Below are positions 45,841 to 57,915 of a stretch of 64,000 nucleotides of DNA, piece after piece; position 1 is the first letter of the stretch; the number at the start of each line of letters is the position of its first letter. Source of the DNA: Pinus tabuliformis. Its lineage: Eukaryota; Streptophyta; Pinopsida; Pinales; Pinaceae. The notes beneath the pieces were generated by a model. That model did not search any database. It was not told the DNA's origin and worked only from the letters and a program-made list of their open reading frames with translations. The stretch spans positions 271,963,174-272,027,173 of the forward strand of contig CM062804.1 of assembly GCA_031772625.1 (NCBI GenBank). Direction: 5' to 3'. A program made the position numbers and the translations under genes.

Positions 45841-47879
45841 TTCAACTCAAAAAAACTTTCATTTCCCTTCTTATCATGCTTAATTCAAGAGAAACATTCA
45901 CACTTAAATTTATTTCCATTCCTAGACTTTTATTAGAATTTGCTACAAGATATGTTGCTGAAAATTGGAAAGTTTTTGCAGGTTTCTTATCCACAGGGTG
46001 TAAGTAAAAATATGTACTTACCCTTCCCTTGGAGGTTCCTCTTCGAATATAGGGTCTTGTGGACAAAATATCTCAAAATCGGGCTCTTTTGTAGCCCTTT
46101 GGACTTTCTTGTAGCACCTAAGAACGATCTTGTAGCACGTTGTCTTAATTCTATAGTAGACTGTCTTAATCATGTAGTAGCTAACTATATGTCTTGTAGG
46201 CTCCTTTGTAGCAGTATATAAGGATGATGGTATAGGTAGCTCGAATCTGGATGGTAGTAGTGGGCCTCTTTAACTTTTTAAAATGTGATTTTTGTGCCAA
46301 ATGAGGCTTGGGCCTGACTTATGCTAGCAGTGATTGGTTGGTTGGCTCAATGAACTATATGAGATGGACCCCACCTACCACCTTTTCAAACCAACTATAG
46401 GCACATTGGCCCACCCCTCATAGTCATCACCTTTTTTTTTTATTTTCTTTTCTACACGTGTGATGGGAGAAGGCGGCAAATTTAGTTAAATATTGAGGGG
46501 GACCAAGACTACTAAACCAAACTTTGCCTACAATAACCTCATATCTCATGCATTGACAACATTTTTTTAAACCAAGATGCACTCAAGAGGATAGGTTTGG
46601 AATTCTCATACTCGTGCCTACCTGGTGATGCTCGTGTTGATCATTTGATGCTTGCATGGGATTACTGAACATGGGTGAGGTTGTTTAAATTTCTTTTGAG
46701 ATGTAATTTTGTTGTCTTCATTGCTCCATGCACTGACTTAATTTTTTTTTTTTGAGTTTCCTTTGCTATTTGAGGTTTGATGATGGAGGTCCTTTAGAAT
46801 ATAGGTGCCATTGTGATTGATATGCTACTGCTGGTTGTTGAACAAGGATCCTGTAGCTGACGAGGACCAGTGTTATGGTCTTCCAATGCTTCATGGTGAT
46901 TCAATTTCTGGATCTAGTGCCTTGACTGTGGTCTTGTAGGGTATGTGCAAACTTCTACATGTTTATGTGTCTTCTTGTATCAACCACACAGACCTTGCTA
47001 GGACTTCCAATTCCTCCAAATATTGCTTCAGAAAATATTGATAATTCATAAGGAAGCTGTTGATGTGTGTCAAAGAGCTTTGTTGTGATGGGAGAGTTGA
47101 GTAAAGGGATGAAGGACAATGCTTTTGATGGACATAGACAGGGATAAAGGTGGAAAATTTTTAATTGGTGTGGTGGATGGATGACAAGGATGTTGTGGGC
47201 TCCCTCAGTTGTTCTTGAGTGAAAAACATCCAAGTACTCCATCTTTTTATACTAATTAGTATCCTATAGCAATTTTAGGACAATCCTGTAGTGATACATG
47301 ATTGTGGCAGAATTAGGTGAGGAAGGCGATCTGTTGATGGGGAAATCTTGGGGAAAATAAATGGAGGGATGGAGTGCACCCAGAAAGCTAATATGGAGGG
47401 TGTGAAGGTGATTTTTTGAAGTTGCTTCTCTGTCTGCTGACCTTCATGAACAGTCACTGGAACCCTACGGAAATGTTAGAACAATAATGTAAGGGATCCC
47501 TTGCTCTTCTTTGTGATTTTTCTTTCTTTGTTTTTTTTTTTTAATTTTCCTCTTTTTTGTGAGACTCATAGAATGCCTCAAAGGAAGTTTTCAATTGATA
47601 TTACTGCCCCAGGTGTCTCAAAGGAGGATTTTACTCGGAGATCTCTTTCTCTTTTTCATCATTTTTTTTGTTTTTTCAGACTCTTGGACCGCCTCATGGA
47701 GGTTGTCAATCCATCTTGCCTCAGGTTCTTCATGGAGGTTTTCAATGAGCATTTTATCCCTTTTTTTTTCTTTTCTTTTGTTTTTCATTTTTCTTTTCTT
47801 TTTTTCTCTGTTGATCAAAGTTTGAATGGATTAGGAACTTTGAGGCTCTGAATCACATTCATCTCCTTGCTTATTGAAC
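45841..47879. other. gypsy internal region without recognised domain
   Basis: Lies between the integrase end and the extra ORF. It includes T runs at about 46430-46441 and 46740-46754 and a pyrimidine-rich part at 47510-47830. Open frames here (for example 46955-47242 minus) show no known motif. Confidence 0.5.
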
Positions 47880-48990
47880 TAGCAAACTCCTCCTTTGACA
47901 TAGGTTTCTTGTAGAGTTTCAACTAGTAACCATTGACTAAAAGTGGAATCTTCTCCTCATCAATCGTCTTGATATGGAAAAAGCCATTTTCATAACACTT
48001 TTCCACCAGGTAGAGACCTATCCATCTTGTCATCAGTTTCCCCTTGAATTCCTTGAATCTGGAGTCATATAAGAGGGACAACCACCCTCCTGGAAGGTCC
48101 TTTCCCTGATGTGTTTGTCATGCCAAATATTTCTCTACAATTGGACCACCTCAATATGCATGACAAATTGCAAGGATAAAACCTATGTTCATCAAGGGAA
48201 TTGAGTTGTTGCAACCTTTGCTGTTGAGATTTGGTGATGTCTAGGTTGAACATGACTGCCATTCTCAGGGTGTTTTACTCAAATTCAATGGACAACAATG
48301 CCTTTTTTCCATAATCTAGCTCAAAGGGAGTGAACCTAATGGTGGTCTTCCATGTGGTATTATAGGCCCAGGTGGCCTCCACAAGCCTAGCTTCCAAATC
48401 CTTTTTGCTTCTATTGACAACCTTGATTAAGATGCTTTCCAAAGCTCTATTTGTCACCTCTACCTACCAATTTTATTGAGGATGATAGGGAGTGGACTTT
48501 CTATGCTTAATGTGATGATGGTCCATAATAAACTCAATGAAATAGTAGAAATGAATTGATCCCCTTAGCCAGTGACCAACTCCCTTGGGAAAAAAACTTA
48601 AAGAATATGTTCTCTCTCAAGAACCCTGCCACCTTTTACTTTGTGGCTACTTTGACTTCCTTCACTTCAACCCACTTTGTCAAATAATCAGTGCATACAA
48701 TTATGTACCTTTTTTGTCCAGATGGGGGGGTAAATGGGCCTAATGAAATCCATGCCTCACTTCTCAAATGGCTCAAGGGTCACTTGAGGTTGTAGTGGCA
48801 TTTCATACTTTGGTGTGGGATTTCCAATCCTTTAGAATTCATCACATCGAGTAGTGTGCCTCCTAACATCCTGGTATAGGGTAGGCCAATAATATCTTTC
48901 TTTGAGAATTTTGAAGGCTGTCATCTTGGAAGAAAAATGCCCCCCATAGGGTCCATCATGTCATGCTGAGAGGATATCAAATACCTCATC
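47880..48990 (-). pseudogene. gypsy integrase
   Basis: The minus strand reads the zinc-binding start ('HDGPYGGHFSSKMTAFKIL', 'ERYYWPTLYQDV', then H and C residues) at 48965-48840. The core follows ('GMDFI-PIYPP', and in shifted frames 'CTDYLTKWVE'), then 48457-48275 'NRALESILIKVVNRSKKD' and 'ATWAYNTTWKTT--FTPFEL-YGKKAL' near the core's end, and the C-terminal domain to about 47880. At least six stops or shifts. It inserted element DNA into the host genome when intact. Confidence 0.85.
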
Positions 48991-49128
48991 TTCCCTTACA
49001 AACCTACTCAAAAGTCCCAATCTGAAAAGGTTGTCCCCAATCCAAGTGTAAGGGGCACCTTTTTTGACAATTATGCTCTTTTCCTTGGAGGACAGATTGG
49101 GAGGAAATTTCCCAGCAACCAAGAAATT

Positions 49129-49750
49129 TTATATGTTAGAAAACCAAGGTGAAAAAAATGAAATGGCGAAGAGGTGCTCGTTGGGGAGCTGATCATTTAT
49201 CATCTCTTCATTCTCTGCATGTATTTTTAGTCTATACAAGAAATCTGCAACCACATTCTCTTTTCCTAGCTTGTCAACAATGGTTAGATCAAATTGTTGC
49301 AATAACAATAACTGTGTAATGGTCCTAGCATTGACATCAAGTTTTTTCATTAAATACTTAATGGCTGCATGATCAATGTGCACAAAATTTTTCTAACTTG
49401 TAATGTAATGTCTAAACTTGTTCAAGGAGTGTACAACAAACAAGAGCTCTTTTTCGGTAACTGTATATTTGATTTCAACCTTGGACAAATTCTTACTGAT
49501 AAAATAGATGGCATAAGGAAACTTACATTCCATTGTCTCGAGGTTGTTGCAACAACTTTTTCGGATGCATCTGTGTGAATGTGAAAAGGAAAGTCCCAAT
49601 TTGGGCCCCTGCGAACTGGTGCAGTGGTCAACTTCTCCTTCAACTCTTCAAATGCTTCTTGACACTGAATTGTCCAACAAAAACCCGAATATTTTCAAAG
49701 AGAAGTGAACAAAGATGAGGCCACCTTAATAAAATCGTTGACAAATATCC
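49129..49750 (-). pseudogene. gypsy RNase H
   Basis: Minus-strand pieces in two frames: 'FEELKEKLTTAPV' and 'FHIHTDAS' (first Asp), 'YFISKNLSKVEIKYTVTEKELLFVV' (catalytic Glu), 'HIDHAAIKYLMKK', 'QFDLTIVDKLGKENVVADFL-RL'. These are the usual gypsy RNase H landmarks. Shifts at about 49580 and a stop at 49393 break it. Confidence 0.87.
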
Positions 49751-50400
49751 TATAATATCCAGCCAGTCCTAGGAAACTCCTAACACCCCTTTGTTTTTAA
49801 GGGATAGGGACCCTTTTGATAATGGTAATATTGTTAATGTCAACTTGGATCCTTTCCTTAGAGGGGAAGTGGCCTATGACAATCCCTACATTCATAAGAA
49901 AATCACATTTTTTTGGACTCAAAAAGAGATTCATTTTAACACATTTTTTCAAAACTTTACACACGTTGGATAGGGCTTCCTGGAAATCATTCCCATAAGG
50001 AGTGACGCCATCCATATAGCTTTCAACTTTATCATGAACAAGATAAACAAAAATACTGAACATTTCCCTTTGGGAGGTAGTAGAGGCATTACACAAGCCA
50101 ACGGGAAGGACCCTATAGGAAAAGGTCCCCCATGGACATGTGAAGGTGGTCTGATCCTGATCCTCAGGGATGACCTGTATCTGATTGTACCCGCTAAAAC
50201 CATCCAAGAATGAAAAAACCTTTTCTGTGTAAGACGATCCAAAAATTTATCAATAAAAGGTAAGGGAAAATTATCTTTATTTTTAGCCTTATTAAGTTCC
50301 TTGTAATCAACACAAATTCTCCACTTCCCATTCTTTTTGGGCACAATAACAAGAGGTGACACCCACTCACCATTTGAATAGGGTAAATGACTCCCGCATC
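49751..50400 (-). pseudogene. gypsy reverse transcriptase
   Basis: The minus strand carries 'PLVIVPKKNGKWRICVDYKELNKA', in two adjoining pieces, then 'FPLPFID-FLDRL'. A shift near 50205 leads to 'MDGFSGYNQI', 'TTFTCPWGTFSYRVLPVGLCNA' and 'HDKVESYMDG'. The active-site box normally reads YMDD or YVDD; here the second Asp is Gly, so the enzyme would be dead even without the shifts. Downstream 'LFLSPKKCDFL' matches the thumb side. Confidence 0.9.
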
Positions 50401-51441
50401 TAAGAAATTCTACAATCCTTCTTTTACGATGCCTTTAAGGGCATGGTTCATTCTTCTATGGGGGTGGATCATAGGTTTTCAACCCTCTTAAATGTATATG
50501 TGATGTGTACAAACTGAGGGATGCACCCCTTTCATCTCTTTATAATCCAAAGCAAAGGCTTCAATGTGTTGCTTTAAGACAATGAGAAATTGCCCTTCTT
50601 GCTCTGCTAAAAGGGAAGGACTAATTTTCATGGTTTTAGATGGGATGATTTCCACAAATTTGGAATGAGCTTGAACAAAACCAACAATGATAAATTCTAC
50701 CAATATGTTGTTTTCACACCGCCCTAAAGGATCCTCTACTAGTTCATCAATTTGCATGGTAGCAGGATGTTTGTTTTGCAGAAAATTGTCAGTAAGGTCA
50801 TCTTCATCTAACTACTTGCTTCCAATAATGGCTTCTAAAATACAAATTAGGTAGGGGTATGATTGATACAATTATTCCTCTGCTTCCTCCTCGACCCAGA
50901 TAGGAAAATAACATTGAACAAGGGGTTGAGTAGGGGCATATAATACAATCTATTTTGTGATTTTCCCATTCTTAATTGTCAGGTTCCTAGCTCTACAACT
51001 GATATAAGCATAAACAATAGCTAACCAAAGTCTCCCTAAGATGAGAGAATACCCATTGAAATTGGTCTTAGGTTGGAGTACAAGGAAATTAGTGGGATAC
51101 TCCTAGGAATCGATGGAAACCATCACATCCTCAATGACACCCTCAAGGGCTACTGTGGATTTGTCTACAAGTTGTAGCATACTATAGGTTGAGATTAAGC
51201 ATGGATTCCCTGGTCATGACATTAATTACATCCTCGAGATCAATCAATGTGTTGGTGATTACAACACTGTTAATATTTACATCCATTATCAGGCTACCAG
51301 GGTCCAAATAATTTGGGGAGATAATCTTCCCAAGCATTAGATAAACCAAATGCCCAACAACATTGATAGTGGGGGCATCTCTCTTCTTCCTCCTTGGCTT
51401 ATTGAAATATTATTCTTGAAACATTCTTCCCTGATGAGCTT
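50401..51441 (-). pseudogene. gypsy protease region, degraded
   Basis: About 51340-51190 on the minus strand reads 'DVNINSVVITNTLIDLEDVINVMT', in parts, corresponding to the protease stretch 'LIDLGA-INVM' with the active-site Gly-Ala lost. The rest (to 50401) is linker to RT with many stops. Confidence 0.55.
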
Positions 51442-52053
51442 CATTATAAAAATTTTTAGGTCTAAAATGGGCCTCAAAACAAAATTGTACAACCAAAATC
51501 AACTTTATAAGAACCAATAGGATTCAATATGATGATGTCAACCATGGGGGATGATTCACCATTTTTGGAGTAAAAAAATAAAAAGATTAAAAAATAAAAA
51601 AAATTTTAAAAATTACTTTTTCAACTTATATCCCTATGGTTTTACTCAAATTTTGAGTGGGAGCACTCGTTGGATCTAAAATTTAATTCCTCATCCAAGG
51701 AGTACCCATGTTGCATGGATCTTGTTATACAAAAATGAGAAATACACTAAAAATGTGTTTGCAATCAAGTTTTCCATGTATTTCTCATTTTACTTGTAGC
51801 AGGGTCCATTGAAAGTATGCAACGTGGGTGCTCCTTGGATGAGGAATTAGATTCTGTATCTAACCAGTTCTCCCACTTGAAATTTGAGTAAAACTGTAGG
51901 GAGATAAGTTGAAAATATGAGTTGAAAAAGTAGTTTTTTCTTTTTTTCCCTCTAAAATTTGATGATGTAATATAATACTGTTTTATTATTTCCACTATTA
52001 TTTTATAATATTCCTTAAGAGGCCCATTTTATACCTCAAAATGTCTCTAATGG
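51442..52053. mobile_element. 612-bp foldback (MITE-like) element, copy 2
   Basis: Same length, ends (CATTA...TAATG) and inverted-repeat plan as 21745-22357. It is inserted between the gag and protease regions of the gypsy element, so it moved after the gypsy integrated or was carried in by it. Inner sequences such as 'ggagtacccatgttgcat' match copy 1. Confidence 0.82.
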
Positions 52054-52441
52054 TTATATATGGGAACATCTTTTATGGCTTGGAGGAGGGGTATCTTAAC
52101 AGACATGTTTTTCAGTTCTCCTAGAATTTCAAAATACTTTTGGGTGAGTTGTTGAGGTTGGACCAACCTTTCAGGGTAGGGAAGTATATTGGATTGAGGA
52201 GTGATTTACTCCATCTCTTCTTCAAGGTTTTCTGCTGGAGGAGGGTGAGTATCTCGAAGTACCTTCCCAGACTTAAGGTTGATTTATTATATTTCCATAA
52301 CATAGGTAGGATAAGAAGTTTCCCCACTATAAACTTGCTAGGATTTCTTGTTTTTTAGGTTCAGATTGGGTTGAGAAAGCATTTGGGGTTTCTTGGGAAG
52401 ATTATTGTGAGGTAGCTGTGGTTGAGGAGGAGGAGGAGGTA

Positions 52442-52980
52442 TTAATTTAGGTGGTTGGAATTCCTCAGCCCTCGATTGTTGTGAAGGATTGCCCCATTGA
52501 GAAGGTTAGGGCTGATATGGATAAAAAGGTGGATTGATAGACTGCGGAGGATACTGAGGAGAATAGGACCAAGAGTAAGGTGTGGACCTAGGTGATTTGG
52601 TTGGAGGATACCAAGATTGGAAAGGTTCATTATGATTTGAGTTGAAAGAAGGATAGTGTATACCTTGCATACCTTGCTGATATGGCTGAGGACCTTGTAG
52701 CCTCCTTTGGTTGACAAAGAAAAGTTTCTCCAAGCCACCTTTTTTTCCTTGATACACCACCTTTAGACCTGGAGGTGATGGGAATTTGTTAGTTTCATTA
52801 TTTTCTTCACAAACAAAGTAGATATCTATTATATTCATTCAAAACTTATTTCTAGGGTTCCCCTTGGGGCATCTAGGGAAAAATATAACTAGCGCCCTTT
52901 CTGCCTCCTCTTGTTTCTTCTTGATATGCAATGTGTCCATATACAAGGAAAACATGTGTAACATTTCACTCTTGAAATCC
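52442..52980 (-). pseudogene. gypsy Gag C-terminal, Pro/Gln/Tyr-rich part
   Basis: The minus strand encodes a C-poor, Pro-rich region ('LQGPQPYQQGMQG', 'PYSWSYSPQYPPQS') after 'SPPGLK-VYQG'. This style follows the capsid part in this gypsy group. Stops and a shift near 52740 break it. Confidence 0.7.
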
Positions 52981-53600
52981 TATAACATAGTTGAGGTAGA
53001 GGGTGAAGAATTTACCAGACCTTGACTAGATCTACCTATTTTCCTTGCAACCCTAGAGTGGTTCTTGAATACTATCTTAACATCCTCATAATTTAGTTGA
53101 TAAATGTATCCACTAGACAACATGTTAAGGGTTTCCATTAACTCATCTTTGACCCCACAGAGTAATACAAGCTTTACTGACTCTAGGTCAAGGGTGCAGT
53201 TAGCTCTCCTATAACTGATTTGAAACTTCTCTTCACAGTCCTCTAGGGAATCATCTAGCCCTTGGGTCATCCTGAAGATTTATTCTTTAGTGTCCCTTGA
53301 CCTACAATAATCTTTGTATTTCTAGTTGAAGGTTGCTGCATTTGAGCCCACGTGGTGATATTGACTCCTTCCAAACTCATGAACCAATGCAAGGATGCAT
53401 CCTTGAGGGTGGAAGGAAAAAACTTTAGTTTATGCTCATCAAAATCATATTCATAGGTTTTGCAAACCACAAAAACTCAATCATGAATGTATCAGGGTCC
53501 TCAGAAGCTAGTCCATGGAAATGTGGGAGAGCAATGGGGCTTATGTTCTTTATTCTAGCCTCCCCATTGGTTTTTTTTGATAGGAAAGAGATCACATTGC
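52980..53600 (-). pseudogene. gypsy Gag (retrotransposon gag domain)
   Basis: Pieces in three frames on the minus strand: 'LPHFHGLASEDPDTFM' (53540-53490); 'YEYDFDEHKLKFFPSTLKDA' followed by 'LHWF' (53470-53370); 'ITTWAQMQ'; then 'DDSLEDCEEKFQISYRRANC', 'LVLLCGVKDELMETLNML' and 'YIYQLNYEDVKIVFKNHSR' (53260-53040). The order and spacing match the retrotransposon gag family, the capsid of gypsy elements. Confidence 0.88.
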
Positions 53601-53995
53601 CTATTTCTATCCATATCTTGGGTGGGTTATGTAATTTCTTCCTCCCCTATAGGTTCCCAAAAAATATTAGGTTTCTCACTCAAAGGGTTATCCAAATCCT
53701 CTGTGGTCAGAGTAAGAGGTCCACAATGACTAAAAAGGAGTGATGGTTGACTGCTTGTAGGAGTGGAGATTTTAGGAAGTTTTCCTAAGTTTTATTTAAC
53801 CCTACGAGGTATGAAACTAATATTTTTTGTTTTGTTTTTCTTTAAGATCTTTCTATGTAGACAAAAAAATAACGCAAAAGAAATTTGTTGTTGTTTTTTT
53901 CAGGAAATAAAATGAAAAGAGAAAGAAACTCAAAGCAGAAACAACACCTACTTTGACACCTCCTTGGAAACAATTCCAAAAAGTGAAAGCAATGA

Positions 53996-54007
53996 GCTCT
54001 CGTACTA
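53996..54007 (-). promoter_or_regulatory. degenerate gypsy primer-binding site
   Basis: The minus strand TAGTACGAGAGC directly inside the right LTR matches the initiator-Met site TGGTATCAGAGC at 9 of 12 positions. Confidence 0.5.
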
Positions 54008-55781
54008 AAACAAGAATTCTGCAACTCCCAGGGCTACCAAATTTAATTTATCAATTCAAGATTCATACAAATCTAAGAGGTGGCAATGCTGTATGCACAG
54101 TAAGCAAGGTTACCTAAGCTGCTATGAGGTAATTAATCAAACCTAGGTGCACAAAGACCATTTTGAAAGCTCAAATAAGGTAGTTTACTAAATATAACTT
54201 TGCAAGAAAGGAAAATATTGCTTTTCCTATTGCATAAGTGAAAATTATGATATACTTGCAAGGAAAGAAATACTTGGAAAATAAACCCTAATATGCTACA
54301 AAAAATAAATGATAGGAAAATAAACCTAGTCTAGATGCATGAAGTAAATACCATGAAATCAACCCTAAAATAATGCATTCAAAGTAAATCCTATTCTAAT
54401 TATAGACTCCAACAACTACTTCAGGAAATGTCAATGTAAACTACTTCTGTCCTATTGAATTCATGATTAGAACAACTAACTCTAATTGCAGAAATAAAAT
54501 CATAATTATGAAAAAAAGAGTTCTAAGAGGTATCTGATCTTCCTAAAGCTTCTTCCAAAGGCCTAGAAGACGCTGTGGAGGGTTAAGAAGCGAAAATTAG
54601 GCTTAAGGAACAATTCTGGTCAAATTTTGGTGGATTCTATAGGATGCCCTCTCTTGCTACAAGATTGCATTTGAAAGCATTCCAAGCGTTCTAAAGGGTA
54701 TGTGAGGGTGGTAAAATATGGTATAATCATGGAGAATACTATGGAATACCTTTCCAAGATTATTTCTCCATAGGATCCCATCTTAAACAAGGGAGAAATG
54801 CAAACTAAAAATCTCTAGTAAATTTGTAATGTATTCTCTGCGTGAAAACCGTTTAAATGAATGGAAGAGAATAGAAGGAGGGTGCTATGGAATATGGTGG
54901 GTATGCAAATGGAAATGATGATACTTTCCCTTGCAAGCTAGTAGGTATCACTCGCAGACAAGGAGGTTATTCAAATAGCAAAACAGCAAGATCTAAAGGA
55001 TGCCAAAAATACTAATTACAGAAAATCAAATTGTAAAGGAAGTGATGAGTTGAATTTAACCCAAGATATAACTATTGCATCAAGAAAAAAACTATATTTT
55101 TGTGCATTACATTACAAAGCATAAAACCACACTTTTTAAAAGAAATGACTAATAAATCTGCAGAGGAAGAACATTCATATAAACATATCTTTTGAAAAGA
55201 GACACAACCAAACTGAGTGCAAAGAAGGAAATGAATAACATAAATGTACAAGAGAGAGAGACTGGAGTTCTAGGGTTGGGCCCTAACCCAAGGGAACTCA
55301 GTCCTCTTAAAACACTGAGAATGAAGGTGAAAAAATGCTTTTCATTTATCTTAGAAAGTGCTCAAATACATGCCATGGAAATGGAAATGAAAAGTAACAA
55401 GCCCTAGCTCTAGCAAGCACCATTTTCCTCGAAAACGTTGAATCCTACTGAGCTCTTGGTCTCCTTTATTTATACAAAAATGAGTGAGGGGGAACCTCCT
55501 TGGAAGTAGGGCTGTTTCCCTCCTAAATCCCTATAAAAGTGGATCTAGTCTCCTTAGATCCTCATAACCACTGAGCGTAGTAACTTCCCAATAGCCAGTC
55601 AAGTTGTTGGTGAGTTAATGTAGGGGAGGGGGAAACCTCCTTGGAGGTAGGGCTGTTTCCCTCCTAAATCCCTATAAAAGTGGATCTAGTCTCCGTAGAT
55701 CCTCATAACCACTGAGCGTAGTAACTTCCCAATAGCCAGTCGAGTTGTTGGTGAGTTAATGTAGGGAACGAGTCTCCTATA
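54008..55781 (-). repeat. gypsy 5' LTR, shared with a second copy on its right
   Basis: Paired with 41188-42849; longer because of an internal tandem duplication of about 140 bp (unit starts at about 55488 and 55628, almost identical). Confidence 0.88.
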
Positions 55782-56607
55782 TTTCCTCCAGCTGGTCTCT
55801 AATGTAATTCTGCACAATAAATTCTCCTTTTCTTACATATTCAACATGTTAGGCTATAGGATATGACAAATATTCCTTAACCTCCCTAATGAACACATTG
55901 TAGTCCAAAAATATGTCATGAAATGAAAAGGGAGAGGTAAAAGTATGCTGAAGGATACACAACTGGGCCTTGATTTTTACCCATTTAGGAGGCACATCAC
56001 CTGCATCCATAGACACTTTATTATATTTAAAATCATAAGGCTCACTAGCCTCTTTCGATGCTTCAAACATCAAATCCTCATGTTTATCTAAACTTACACA
56101 ATAGTTTAAGAGACTTGCAGTAAGTCTCTCATTCTCTTCATCATCTTCTCTATGGATGTCTCCTTGCTATGGTATAAGAATTTCATCTAGAATTACATTA
56201 ATTGGAATTTCCTCTATATTTCCTTCGTGAGGCAATTCTCCCTCATCTACACCTGCATGAACTGCATTCACAAACATCATTTCATTAGTTTTAAAATCAT
56301 GAGATCCTTGGATCTCATGAGCTCCTTCATCCTCATCTTCACCAAGGATAGGTCCTTGTTCTAGTTCACAATGTTGAACATTCATATCTACTTATCTGAG
56401 CTATTAATCCTTCAATTGAGCATTTAAACTATGCTCCAACCTCACTTGAAACCTTGGCCACTTCAATTTATTTTGTAGAACACATCCACACCTTTGTCTT
56501 CCTCATATTCCTATAACACTTCCATTTGTACATTCAACTATAATTTCATCTCAACAACTTCCCTCTCAAACTTCTCATCACTTAACTTCATGTGGTTTGA
56601 ACTCTCA
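55782..56607 (-). pseudogene. 3' end of a second gypsy copy
   Basis: Starts with the same polypurine tract and 3' internal sequence as 42850-43060 (for example acaataaattctcctt, ttcaacatgttaggcta). It then carries minus-strand frames rich in acidic residues ('GPILGEDEDEGAHE', 'LMFEASKEASEPYDF'). It shows that another element of the same family and orientation abuts the shared LTR. Its remainder is missing. Confidence 0.7.
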
Positions 56608-56777
56608 TGACTATCAATAGTCATTTTTATTCTCCCTTTGTGAAATGTACTTTTTCCACTTGTAGAATTCATTCAAGCCTCTGCAATAAAAAGTTACTCC
56701 TTAACCTGTTACAATACCTCATCAAACTATCTCTGAGCCTAGCCTTTTGGTATTCTTGTTTCTCTCCTCTATAACTA
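56608..56777. repeat. 170-bp direct repeat, left copy
   Basis: Matches 59852-60021 ('ctcatga', 'ctccctttgtg', 'aagttactccttaacctgtt', 'acaatacctca') at about 85%. Too long and diverged to be a target duplication. Confidence 0.85.
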
Positions 56778-57880
56778 TTGGAATATTGAGAGGGGGTGAA
56801 TCACTATTTCTTAGCAATTAGTAACTTATTAATATTTTTAGAGCATTAATTAATATTCAACATCAATTCAAAAACATAAATGAGCAGTATACAAGAGACA
56901 TAATATTTTTTAGGTGGAAACCCCCTTCGGGACAAAAAACCATTGAACGCTTTTCTAATAATTTTGTGAGTACATTAAATGCTTCAACTCCAACTGAAAG
57001 GGGAATCAAAAACTCCCTAGTACTCTAGAAAAATGTTCAATTTTCCATCTCCAATTGGAAGGACACTCCAATACCCTGGTTTTATCATAAGTTAGTTAAA
57101 AGTATGCTCCAACACCCTTGCAAGCTCCAACTCGCCCTAACACCACCCTACCACCGTGAATTGTTTTCAAAATCCAATTTGAAGGTGACTTCAACCACCT
57201 GCCAAACACCACCCAACCACCTTGAAAAATAATAATGAATTATGACAAGCTATTGTGGGCTACCATACTAGGGATAATGACCCATTTACAATGAATGCCG
57301 ATGAATTTCAATGATAAAAAGCTTACAACTACCCTCATTAGTAGACTTGAACCAAGTCACCCTTCCACTAGATTGCTGTAACAATGGAGCAACTCTAAGA
57401 ATGATGGGGCTTTTGTTTGATGCAAATTTCCTTACTGTTGTGCAAAACATTAAATATCTGACATTATAGTTCCTTCAAAATCTTATATGTTGAAACCTTG
57501 CTCGAACTGAAATCCTTACTGTATACGATTCTTTTATTGTTTTCTAAATTATGATAGTATTATGTGTGGGTACCAATTGTAGTCAGACTAACTGTCAGAT
57601 AACATTATGTATCTGCTACAGCTCTGTTCTACCAAACCCTTCCTTTCTTATGACATAAATGATAAGAAAGTGCACAATACTGTTGTAACCTTTATTGAGT
57701 AATTTTTACAATGAAATTATGGACAATCCTCTACCTAGGGCTTCAACAATAAGACCACCAAATAAAACATACCTTATATGTTGTCACCATAATAGATTTG
57801 GGTTACTTGCTTGAGTCGACTTGAATGATATGAATAGGCCTACTTGTTTTGTAAGTTCTAGTCTCAAGTATCTATCTATC

Positions 57881-57915
<35 letters not shown>

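Larger units (their letters stand above)
41188..55781 (-). mobile_element. decayed Ty3-gypsy retrotransposon, 14.6 kb, minus strand
   Basis: Two long LTRs (about 41188-42849 and 54008-55781) bracket, from right to left, gag, protease remnant, RT, RNase H, integrase and a large additional ORF remnant. RT precedes integrase, which defines gypsy order. No chromodomain is visible, and integrase and gag motifs fit the Athila/Tat side of plant gypsies (inference). Every ORF has multiple stops and shifts, many of them TAA/TAG where CAA/CAG fits, so the element is long dead. A foldback element (51442-52053) interrupts it. The right LTR is followed by more of the same family rather than by flanking DNA, so no target duplication can be defined. 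Confidence 0.9.

Noticed and set aside
47501..47851. Phe-rich 116-codon frame, membrane-protein-like
   Set aside because: Produced by poly-T tracts; the opposite strand is Lys-rich for the same reason.
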